DNA of 8,334 bases from Pseudomonadota bacterium (GTDB taxonomy: Bacteria; Pseudomonadota; Gammaproteobacteria; Burkholderiales; Thiobacillaceae), in the NCBI GenBank assembly GCA_021791235.1, contig JAJYXA010000318.1:1-8334 (forward strand), written 5' to 3'. Positions 1-6,382 of the stretch are shown here, piece after piece (within the stretch, counting starts at the first letter, position 1; the number at the start of each line of letters is the position of its first letter). Position numbers and translations under genes: made by a program. The notes under the pieces are model-generated. The model saw only the letters and a list, made by a program, of their open reading frames with translations. It did not search any database and was not told the origin of the DNA.

Positions 1-1
1 C

Positions 2-82
2 CAGGCCCGATTCGACATGGATACCTACAAGTTGCTCAAGGCCCGCCTGAGCAAGGGGAAGATCAAGGTCAGGCGGTTGTGA
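2..82 (+). CDS. C-terminal tail of an unidentified protein (partial)
   Basis: An open frame enters from the left edge and ends at TGA (80-82), giving 26 residues that end in a lysine/arginine-rich tail (LSKGKIKVRRL). If real, it is the 3' end of a plus-strand gene convergent with kup, 125 nt away. I do not recognise the family, and the fragment is too short for a domain call. A second plus-strand frame is also open here, but it runs on for 1.6 kb antisense to kup and is a shadow. The orientation and clean stop before the kup 3' end make a gene end plausible, not certain. Confidence 0.4.
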   Translation, partial: QARFDMDTYKLLKARLSKGKIKVRRL

Positions 83-207
83 TTCGTGTGGGGGAGGCGG
101 GTAAAAGAACGACTGCGCTCGGCCAGGAGCAGTCCATCACGGGAATCTTCGAGCATGTCCGATTTCCGTTCCTGAACAGCCATCCCAAAAAACCTAAAGC
201 CGAGCGC
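83..207. other. Spacer downstream of kup, no clear terminator
   Basis: This gap separates the left-edge frame from the kup stop codon. I see no compact GC hairpin followed by a T run in either direction. The only dyad is an 8-bp pair, GCGCTCGG at 115-122 and CCGAGCGC at 200-207, separated by 77 nt, which is too far apart for a standard intrinsic terminator. A minus-strand frame of 52 codons (25-183, ATG at 183) also lies here but overlaps the plus-strand tail. Termination of the operon may be Rho-dependent or lie further left. Confidence 0.4.
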
Positions 208-2082
208 TCATATTTCAAGCTGTGCACCAAGTTCAACCACCCGGTTTGGCGGAATCTGGAAAAACGTCATGGGGCTGGCGGCGTTGCGGGCCATGGTGGC
301 GAAGAGATGCTCGCGCCAGAGCGACATCCCTTCCCCGCGGGTTGGGATGATGTTTTCCCGGCTGAAGAAGAAGGTGGTGTCCATCATGTCGAACTGCATG
401 CCACAGGGGCAGTCGGACAAGGCCTTGGGTATGTCGACGTCATCCATGAACCCATAGCGGATGACGACGTGATAGAAACCTTCGGCCAGTTTTGCCAACT
501 CCAGGCGCCTGTCGGCCGGCACATACGGGACTTCAGCATAGCGCACATTCAGGATCACCACGCGCTCGTGCAGCACCTTGTTGTGCTTGAGGTTGTGCAG
601 CAGGGCCGACGGCGCCCCATTCGCATCGGCAGTCATGAACACGGCGGTGCCGGGTACCCGAACCGGTGGATGTGCCAGCAGGCTCTCTACGAAAGGCGCC
701 AGGGGCAAGGCCTTTTCGCTCAGCCGCAGCATCACAATTTCCCGCCCGCGCTTCCAGGTGACGAGCAGGGTGAATACCATCAGCGCCGCGATCAGGGGGA
801 ACCAGCCGCCATCCGGGATCTTCACCGCATTGGCGCCGAAGAAGGCCAGGTCGATCGTGAGGAAAACAAGCACAGCCGCCAAGGTCACGCGAGGTCCGAT
901 GTCCCATTGCACGCGCATGAGCATCCCGACCAGAATGGTATCGATTGCGAAGGTAGCGGTTACCGCGATGCCGTATGCGGCGGCCAGATTGCCCGAACTC
1001 TGGAAGCCCAGTACCAGCAGGGCGACCCCGATCGCCAGGGTCCAGTTCACGAAGGGGATGTAGATCTGGCCCGCCTCGGAAGCGGACGTGTGGCGAATCG
1101 TCAGGCGCGGAGCATAGCCCATCTGGATCACCTGACGAGTCACAGAGAATGCGCCCGATATGACGGCTTGGGAGGCAATCACGGTCGCCGCGGTGGCCAG
1201 GCCTACCATGGGGTAGAGCGCCCACCCCGGGGCGAGCATGAAAAACGGGTTGCGGACGGCTTCCGGGTTGGCAAGCAGCAATGCCCCCTGCCCGAAGTAG
1301 TTGAGAACCAGCGCCGGCAGAACATAGGCGAACCAGACCAGCTGGATGGGGCGGCGGCCAAAATGGCCCATGTCGGCATACAGGGCTTCCGCGCCCGTGA
1401 TCGCCAGCACGACCGCGCCAAGAATAAGGAAGCTCGCCGTGCCGTGCTCCATGAAAAAATGCACGGCGTGGATGGGCAGGAGGGCGGTGAACACCTGAGG
1501 GTGCTGGAGGATGCTGAGCGCGCCGAGCAGGCCCAACACCCCGAACCAGAGCAGCATGATCGGGCCGAACAGCTTGCCGATGGTGGTGGTGCCGTGACGC
1601 TGGATTACAAATAGCCCGACCAGAATTCCGAGCGCAAGCGGCACGATGAAGGGATGCAGCGCCGGCGCGCCCATCTCCAGGCCTTCGATGGCGGAGAGCA
1701 CGGAGATAGCCGGAGTAATCAGGCTGTCGCCGAAGAACAGGGAGGCGCCGAGAAAGCCCAGCGACATCAGGAGCCAGCGGCTGCGCGACGCCAGCGGTGC
1801 TTGTCCCTGAACGAGGGCGAGCAGGGCCAGAATTCCGCCCTCGCCCTTGTTGTCGGCCCGCATCATGACGCTGACATATTTGAGCGAAACCACCAGCATG
1901 AGTGACCAGAACACCAGGGAAAGGATGCCCAGAACGTTGTCCTGGGTGAGCGCCAGGTGGTGCCCGCCGAAGACCTCCTTCATGGTGTAGAGCGGACTGG
2001 TGCCGATGTCGCCGAAGACGACGCCAAGGGCGCCGAGGGCGAGCGCGCCGGTCGTGCTGTTTGCCGGGTGGGGCTGGTTCAT
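208..2082 (-). CDS. kup: Kup-type potassium transporter
   Basis: This is a KUP/HAK/KT family K+ uptake permease, an inner-membrane K+/H+ symporter. At 624 residues it is almost exactly the length of E. coli Kup. Family signatures are clear: GDIGTSPLY at 24-32 with Asp25, NKGEGG at 78-83, GDSLITPAISVLSAIEG at 118-134, and TGAEALYADMGHFG from 229 with Glu232. These acidic residues lie in the regions linked to ion coupling in the family. About twelve hydrophobic segments occupy roughly 12-445, followed by the usual cytoplasmic tail (about 450-624). The ATG at 2082 is preceded by AGGA (2091-2094) with 8 nt spacing. It is the last gene of the operon, 24 nt after fixX. Placement behind fixABCX and with a KdpDE-type system suggests control by K+ or envelope state, which is inference. 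Confidence 0.96.
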   Translation of the reverse strand: MNQPHPANSTTGALALGALGVVFGDIGTSPLYTMKEVFGGHHLALTQDNVLGILSLVFWSLMLVVSLKYVSVMMRADNKGEGGILALLALVQGQAPLASRSRWLLMSLGFLGASLFFGDSLITPAISVLSAIEGLEMGAPALHPFIVPLALGILVGLFVIQRHGTTTIGKLFGPIMLLWFGVLGLLGALSILQHPQVFTALLPIHAVHFFMEHGTASFLILGAVVLAITGAEALYADMGHFGRRPIQLVWFAYVLPALVLNYFGQGALLLANPEAVRNPFFMLAPGWALYPMVGLATAATVIASQAVISGAFSVTRQVIQMGYAPRLTIRHTSASEAGQIYIPFVNWTLAIGVALLVLGFQSSGNLAAAYGIAVTATFAIDTILVGMLMRVQWDIGPRVTLAAVLVFLTIDLAFFGANAVKIPDGGWFPLIAALMVFTLLVTWKRGREIVMLRLSEKALPLAPFVESLLAHPPVRVPGTAVFMTADANGAPSALLHNLKHNKVLHERVVILNVRYAEVPYVPADRRLELAKLAEGFYHVVIRYGFMDDVDIPKALSDCPCGMQFDMMDTTFFFSRENIIPTRGEGMSLWREHLFATMARNAASPMTFFQIPPNRVVELGAQLEI

Positions 2083-2106
2083 TATTTTTTTCCTGGTCGC
2101 AACGGC

Positions 2107-2406
2107 TTATCCGAACTTGTAGAGGATGCCGAACCCGCCGCGGGGATAATCCCAGTCGACGTTGTGAAATTCGCCGCAGATGATACGGCAGGTGCCACAC
2201 TCCAGACAGCCGTCGGTAATCAGGCTGACGCGTCCCGACTCGCTGCTCCAGCAACCGGCCGGGCAGCAGACCACGCATTGCTGGGCCGTGCAGCGGGTCG
2301 CGCAGATGTCGGCGTCCTTGATTTTGATGTGCGGTCGGCCGGCATCGACCCGATAACGGTTGAGATAGAGCTTTTTCTCGACCTGCGCCTGGACATTGGA
2401 TGACAT
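2107..2406 (-). CDS. fixX: FixX ferredoxin-like protein
   Basis: A 99-residue ferredoxin-like partner of FixC, taking part in electron flow from the FixAB flavoprotein. The C-terminal half has a canonical [4Fe-4S] motif, C67-x2-C70-x2-C73-x3-C77, in the family context GCLECGTCRIIC, and ends with the typical WDYPRGGFGILYKFG (85-99). A second cysteine group upstream (C35, C39, C44, C47, C48, C52, with C48-Pro) could ligate a second cluster, as reported for some diazotroph FixX proteins. The start at 2406 is chosen because TAAGGAG, overlapping the fixC stop codon, lies 6 nt upstream. The frame continues open to an ATG at 2529, but that would overlap fixC by over 100 nt and lacks family similarity. 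It follows fixC after 10 nt and precedes kup by 24 nt. Confidence 0.96.
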   Translation of the reverse strand: MSSNVQAQVEKKLYLNRYRVDAGRPHIKIKDADICATRCTAQQCVVCCPAGCWSSESGRVSLITDGCLECGTCRIICGEFHNVDWDYPRGGFGILYKFG

Positions 2407-2412
2407 GGGGTT

Positions 2413-2419
2413 CTCCTTA
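2413..2419 (-). promoter_or_regulatory. Shine-Dalgarno of fixX overlapping the fixC stop
   Basis: On the minus strand TAAGGAG contains the fixC TAA stop and a full AAGGAG ribosome-binding site placed 6 nt before the fixX ATG. It settles the fixX start and suggests that ribosomes ending fixC can restart on fixX. Confidence 0.75.
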
Positions 2420-3718
2420 GCGGGTGGCCCGCCACAGGTGGTAGGCATCGCCCAGCAGTCCAAGGAGCGAGCGTCGTTCGCGGAAGGCGTTGAAAATCTC
2501 CTTCTCCTTGTGGCGCTTGTCCACGCCATCGACGCGGAGCATGGTGTGGGCGGCCTGGTTGAGCAGGGCGGGATAGTCGTTGATGAACTGGCGCTGGCGG
2601 TCGAGCGTATCCGGCAGGCGGCGGTACTTCTTCAGGTCCTTCATGACAAAACTGGCGTCGAGCCGCGCGCGATAACGGGCCAGGTTGGCGGCCGTCGCCG
2701 GTCGGTTTTCCCGCAACAGTTCGATCAGTGTCTCCGCCGCCATCTGGCCGCTGGTCATGGCGAGGTTCGAACCCTCGCGGTGCACGGCGTTGACGAAGCC
2801 GGCCGAATCGCCGACCAGCATCCAGCCCTCGCCGTAGAGTTGCGGCAGCGCGTCGTAGCCCCCCTCGGGAATGAGGTGGGCGGCGTATTCGCGCGGCTCG
2901 CCGCCGGCGATGAGCGGCGCGATGGCCGGATGGGCTTTCATCCGTTCCAGCAGTTCCACCGGGGCGAGACGCTGCCGCTTGAGGTCGGACAGCATGCAGC
3001 CGATGCCGATGGAGATCGAATCCTTGTTGGTGTAGAGGAAACCGGTGCCCACCATGCCCTGCGAAATGCTCCCCAGCATCTCGATCACGGCGCCTTCCTG
3101 GCCGCTCAGGTTGAAGCGCGCATCCACGGTTTCCTTGGGCAGGAAAATGACCTCCTTCACCGCCAGGGCGGCCGTGTCGGCGCGGATGTCCTGGCGCAGT
3201 CCGGCGCGGGTGGCGACTAGGGAATTGGCGCCGTCGGCCAGGATCACGGCACCGGCGTAGATCCGGCCGTCCTCGCGATCCACCTCGACGCCGATGACCT
3301 TGCCCTGCGCATCGCGCAGCAGGGCCTTCACCGTGGTCTCGCACAGCAACAAGGCGCCGGCTTTCTGCACCTGATCCGAGAACCACTTGTCGAAGCGGGC
3401 GCGGATGATGGTGTAGCGGTTGTGGGGTGGCCGCGCGAACTCAGCCGAGCGGTAATGACCGCCGATGTAGGACTCCTCGTCGAGCACCCACATGCGCTGT
3501 TCGATGATGTGCCGCTCCAGGGGCGCGGTCTCGCGAAAATCGGGGATCAGCCGTTCCAGGGCATCGGCGTACAGGATGGCGCCCTGGACGTTTTTCGAGC
3601 CGGGGTATTCGCCGCGTTCGATCTGCAAAACATTGATCCCCGCCCTGGCGAGGGTGTAGGCCGCCGCATTGCCTGCCGGGCCGGCGCCCACCACGATGAC
3701 GTCGAACTTTTCGCTCAT
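2417..3718 (-). CDS. fixC: FixC, ETF-quinone oxidoreductase flavoprotein
   Basis: FixC (433 residues) is an FAD protein of the ETF:quinone oxidoreductase family that takes electrons from FixAB and passes them to the membrane quinone pool. The N-terminus carries the Rossmann FAD motif [14 protein letters not shown] (7-20) with the acidic residue after beta-2 (Glu34), followed by [11 protein letters not shown] (40-50). A second FAD contact, [20 protein letters not shown], lies near 300-319. The length fits the FixC family, which lacks the fused ferredoxin domain of mitochondrial ETF-QO; FixX supplies it. The start ATG at 3718 overlaps the fixB stop in ATGA and has AAGGAAG 4 nt upstream (3723-3729). 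The frame stays open far upstream through fixB, but those codons are a high-GC shadow because fixB itself is clearly coding there. Confidence 0.97.
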   Translation of the reverse strand: MSEKFDVIVVGAGPAGNAAAYTLARAGINVLQIERGEYPGSKNVQGAILYADALERLIPDFRETAPLERHIIEQRMWVLDEESYIGGHYRSAEFARPPHNRYTIIRARFDKWFSDQVQKAGALLLCETTVKALLRDAQGKVIGVEVDREDGRIYAGAVILADGANSLVATRAGLRQDIRADTAALAVKEVIFLPKETVDARFNLSGQEGAVIEMLGSISQGMVGTGFLYTNKDSISIGIGCMLSDLKRQRLAPVELLERMKAHPAIAPLIAGGEPREYAAHLIPEGGYDALPQLYGEGWMLVGDSAGFVNAVHREGSNLAMTSGQMAAETLIELLRENRPATAANLARYRARLDASFVMKDLKKYRRLPDTLDRQRQFINDYPALLNQAAHTMLRVDGVDKRHKEKEIFNAFRERRSLLGLLGDAYHLWRATR

Positions 3719-4806
3719 GCGACTTCCTTGACGGGTTTGCCCAGATAGCGGGCGAAGGCCTTGGTCAGGGCGGGCAGTACGCTCACGCAGTCGCCGACCA
3801 GGGCATAGTGGGCGAAATCGAAAATGGGGGCATTGGGATCGCTGTTGATGGCGACGATGCAGTCCGAGCCCTCCATGCCGACCCGGTGCTGGATGGCGCC
3901 CGAGATGCCCGCTGCGATATAGAGGGCAGGGCGCACCGTCTTGCCGGTCTGTCCCACCTGGCGGTCGGGCGTGATCCAGCCGGCGTGGACGGCGGCGCGC
4001 GTGGCCCCGACCTCGGCGCCCAGCACCCCGGCCAGGTCCCACACCAAGCGGAAATTTTCCGCCTTGCCGAGTCCCTTGCCGCCCGCGACGACGATCTCGG
4101 CGTAAGGCAAGTGCTCCTTGTCGTCGAGCGCGTCCGGCAGGAAATCGAGAAGTTTGGTGACGATGTTTTCCTCCACCAGGCCCGGCTCGAAATCGACGAT
4201 CAGGCCGCGGCGCTCCGCTTGCGGTTCCGGCATCGGCATGACGCGGTGGCGTATCGTCGCCATCTGCGGCCGGTAGTTGAGGGTGGCGATGGTGCACAGC
4301 AAGCTGCCGCCGAAGGTGGGGCGGGTGGCCAAGAGGCAGCGGTCCTCGGGGTCGATCGCCAGTTCGGTGCAATCGGCGGTCAGCCCGGTCTTCAGGGTGG
4401 TGGCCACCGAGCCGGCCAGATCGCGGCCCAGCGTGGTTGCGCCGAGGAAGAGTATCTCCGGCTTGTGGGCGTTGACCAGTTGCGTCAGCGCCTGGGTATA
4501 AGGCTCGTTGCGGTAATCCCGCAGCACCGGGCTGGCGACCCGGTAGCAGCGGTCCGCACCGTAGTGGAAGGACGCCTCGCAATGGGCATCGAGTTCCGGC
4601 CCCGGTGCGCCCATGACGACGGCGCAGAGTTCGACCTGCAACTGATCCGCGAGTCGCCGCCCCTGACCCATGAGCTCCCAGGACACGGGATGGACGTGTC
4701 CGCGTTCGTTCTCGACGAAGATCCAGACGCCGCGATAGGCGAGCAGGTGTTCGTCGAGCTTGATCTTGCGTTTCTTGACTGGTTTGGTTGTTGGCGTGGC
4801 AGACAT
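3715..4806 (-). CDS. fixB: FixB, electron transfer flavoprotein alpha subunit
   Basis: FixB (363 residues) is the alpha subunit of the Fix electron transfer flavoprotein and pairs with FixA. The N-terminal ETF domain starts after a lysine-rich leader (KPVKKRKIK, 8-16) with the family run [20 protein letters not shown] (27-46), and [11 protein letters not shown] follows at 122-132. The C-terminal FAD-binding domain is intact: [11 protein letters not shown] (267-277), [11 protein letters not shown] (283-293), [11 protein letters not shown] (301-311) and [12 protein letters not shown] (321-332). There is no N-terminal ferredoxin domain of the kind fused to some bifurcating alpha subunits, consistent with a separate FixX. 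It begins 15 nt after fixA with no evident Shine-Dalgarno (upstream is CCAATTTCCCCGCC) and overlaps fixC by 4 nt. Confidence 0.97.
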   Translation of the reverse strand: MSATPTTKPVKKRKIKLDEHLLAYRGVWIFVENERGHVHPVSWELMGQGRRLADQLQVELCAVVMGAPGPELDAHCEASFHYGADRCYRVASPVLRDYRNEPYTQALTQLVNAHKPEILFLGATTLGRDLAGSVATTLKTGLTADCTELAIDPEDRCLLATRPTFGGSLLCTIATLNYRPQMATIRHRVMPMPEPQAERRGLIVDFEPGLVEENIVTKLLDFLPDALDDKEHLPYAEIVVAGGKGLGKAENFRLVWDLAGVLGAEVGATRAAVHAGWITPDRQVGQTGKTVRPALYIAAGISGAIQHRVGMEGSDCIVAINSDPNAPIFDFAHYALVGDCVSVLPALTKAFARYLGKPVKEVA

Positions 4807-4821
4807 GGCGGGGAAATTGGC

Positions 4822-5676
4822 TTATTGCGCGCCCGAACGGCGTTGTTCCAGTTCCTTGCGGACTTTCGGCATTTCGTTGAGGAGGTGCTCCAGCAGATTG
4901 GCTGCGCTGCTGTCCGGATCGGCCGGATCAAACGGAATCGGCCTGGCTTTTTCGGCACGCGGCGTCGGGCCGAAGACGCGGCTGACGATGGTGGGGCTGC
5001 CCTTCAGTCCCACCAGCTTGATGTCTTCGATGCCAGCGGCGTTGCGGTCCCAGTGGCGGACGGTCGCCCGTGCCGCGCGGAACATGCCGGGTGTCGAGGC
5101 GAAGCGGATTTCGTTGCTGCCTTCCAGCATGGTGATCAGCGCCGGCATGGCCGTTTCCAGAACTTGCACACCGCCTTCGGCGCGGCGCTCCACGACGATG
5201 CGCCGCTGCGCCGGGTCAATTTCGACGATGCGCGAGACATAGGTCAGCAGCTGCATGTCCAGCCGCTTGGCGATGCCCGGGCCGACCTGAGCGGTATCGC
5301 CGTCGATGGTCTGCTTGCCGGTGAATACCAGGCTGACCGGCATTTCCTTGTCCAGGGTGCGGATGGCGGACGCGAGGACATAGGACGTGGCCAGGGTGTC
5401 GGCGCCGGCGAAGACACGGTCGGTGACCAGGATGGCCTCGTCACAACCGAGAGAAATGGCCTTGCGCAGGGCGGGCTCGGCCTGGGTCGGCCCCATGCTC
5501 ATCACCGTCACTCGCGCTCCCAATTGATCCTTCAGGCGCAGGGCCGCCTCGATGGCAAACAGGTCGTAGGGGTTGATGATGGCGGGTACACCCTGCCGCA
5601 TGATGGTATTGGTGACCGGATGCACCCGGATCTGGGCGCTGTCGGGAACCTGCTTGATGCAAACGACGATGTGCAT
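4822..5676 (-). CDS. fixA: FixA, electron transfer flavoprotein beta subunit
   Basis: FixA (284 residues) is the beta subunit of the Fix flavoprotein. It begins MHIVVCIKQVPDSAQIRVHP as typical for ETF-beta and has NPYDLFAIEAALRLKD (35-50). AGADTLATSY (90-99) and DGDTAQVGP (125-133) resemble the Fix/Car-type, electron-bifurcating ETF group rather than the housekeeping fatty-acid type, which usually has a different sequence at the second site. By family knowledge this subunit would bind the bifurcating FAD and NADH. The chosen ATG (5676) gives the standard N-terminus; a further in-frame extension to 5841 would overlap the regulator gene and is rejected. It starts 16 nt after the regulator gene, without a recognisable ribosome-binding site (ACTCTTTCACCCACC precedes the ATG). 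Confidence 0.97.
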   Translation of the reverse strand: MHIVVCIKQVPDSAQIRVHPVTNTIMRQGVPAIINPYDLFAIEAALRLKDQLGARVTVMSMGPTQAEPALRKAISLGCDEAILVTDRVFAGADTLATSYVLASAIRTLDKEMPVSLVFTGKQTIDGDTAQVGPGIAKRLDMQLLTYVSRIVEIDPAQRRIVVERRAEGGVQVLETAMPALITMLEGSNEIRFASTPGMFRAARATVRHWDRNAAGIEDIKLVGLKGSPTIVSRVFGPTPRAEKARPIPFDPADPDSSAANLLEHLLNEMPKVRKELEQRRSGAQ

Positions 5677-5692
5677 GGTGGGTGAAAGAGTG

Positions 5693-6382
5693 TCAGGGTT
5701 GGAAGCGGTAGCCGACGCCAGTCTCGGTGAGAATGTGGCGTGGCTGGGTCGGGTCGGATTCGATCTTCTGGCGCAGATGACCGACATAGACCCGGAGGTA
5801 TTGATGGCTTTCCACCGCTTGGGCGCCCCAGACCTGGGCAAGCAACTGGCGGTGGGTCATCACCCGCCCGGGATGCGTGGCCAGGCAAAGGAGCAGGCGG
5901 TATTCGATCTGGGTCAGATGGACAACCTCGCCTCCGCGCCGCACCACGCGTCCGACGCAATCGATTTCAAAGTCGCCGAAATGGATCAGCGGCTGGTCCA
6001 TTTCGTTTTCGGCAGTGCGGCGACGCATCAGGGCGCGGACGCGCGCCAGCAATTCCGATACGCCGAAGGGCTTCGTCAGATAGTCGTCAGCGCCGGCATC
6101 GAGCGCTGCCACTTTCTCGGTCTCCAGCGACCGTGCAGAGAGAACCAGGATGGGCACAGCGGACCAGCCCCGATAATCCCGGATGAAATCGATCCCGTCC
6201 TGATCGGGCAGCCCGAGATCAAGCACGATCAGGCCGGGCTGGCGCAGCCCGAGTTCAATGCCGGCCTGGCGGACGGAACCGGCCACGGCGATGCGGTAAC
6301 CCTCGCTCTCCAGGGCAGAGGCAACGAATTGCCGGATGTGCCGGTCGTCCTCGACCACCAGAACCCGCATGTCCTCGCTCAT
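5693..6382 (-). CDS. kdpE: KdpE-type response regulator
   Basis: A 229-residue OmpR/PhoB-class response regulator. The receiver domain (about 5-118) has the acidic pocket Glu11/Asp12/Asp13, phospho-acceptor Asp55 in VLDLGLPDQDG, Ser82 and Lys104 in LTKPF. The C-terminal winged helix (about 135-227) is strongly KdpE-like: LTQIEYRLLLCLATHPG, HQYLRVYVGHLRQKIESDP and the ending TETGVGYRF. KdpE proteins normally activate kdpFABC under K+ limitation; that operon is not in the window, so the likely targets here are this operon itself (see the repeats at 7907-7926) or genes elsewhere. Its ATG overlaps the kinase stop codon (ATGA), the usual arrangement for a cognate pair, with GGAAG 7 nt before the start. 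Confidence 0.95.
   Translation of the reverse strand: MSEDMRVLVVEDDRHIRQFVASALESEGYRIAVAGSVRQAGIELGLRQPGLIVLDLGLPDQDGIDFIRDYRGWSAVPILVLSARSLETEKVAALDAGADDYLTKPFGVSELLARVRALMRRRTAENEMDQPLIHFGDFEIDCVGRVVRRGGEVVHLTQIEYRLLLCLATHPGRVMTHRQLLAQVWGAQAVESHQYLRVYVGHLRQKIESDPTQPRHILTETGVGYRFQP

Noticed and set aside
115..207. GCGCTCGG/CCGAGCGC inverted repeat as a kup terminator
   Set aside because: The 8-bp arms are 77 nt apart and no proper T run follows directly, so an intrinsic terminator is not supported.
79..1614. Long plus-strand open frame of 511 codons antisense to kup
   Set aside because: It lies opposite a full-length, motif-rich kup gene; its translation is rich in His, Gln, Arg and Gly without any domain, as expected of an antisense shadow in GC-rich DNA.
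533..2278. 581-codon minus-strand frame overlapping kup and fixX
   Set aside because: It is an alternative frame of kup and fixX with an arginine/proline/histidine-rich translation and no recognisable motif.
2407..2529. N-terminal extension of FixX to an ATG at 2529
   Set aside because: It would overlap fixC by more than 100 nt, whereas ATG 2406 has an ideal ribosome-binding site and gives the normal FixX length.
3719..4582. 288-codon upstream extension of the fixC frame
   Set aside because: It overlaps fixB in another frame. FixC homology begins at [16 protein letters not shown], with a ribosome-binding site and the ATGA overlap marking the true start.
3808..5685. 625-codon plus-strand frame opposite fixB and fixA
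   Set aside because: Antisense shadow of two confidently identified genes; no domain features.
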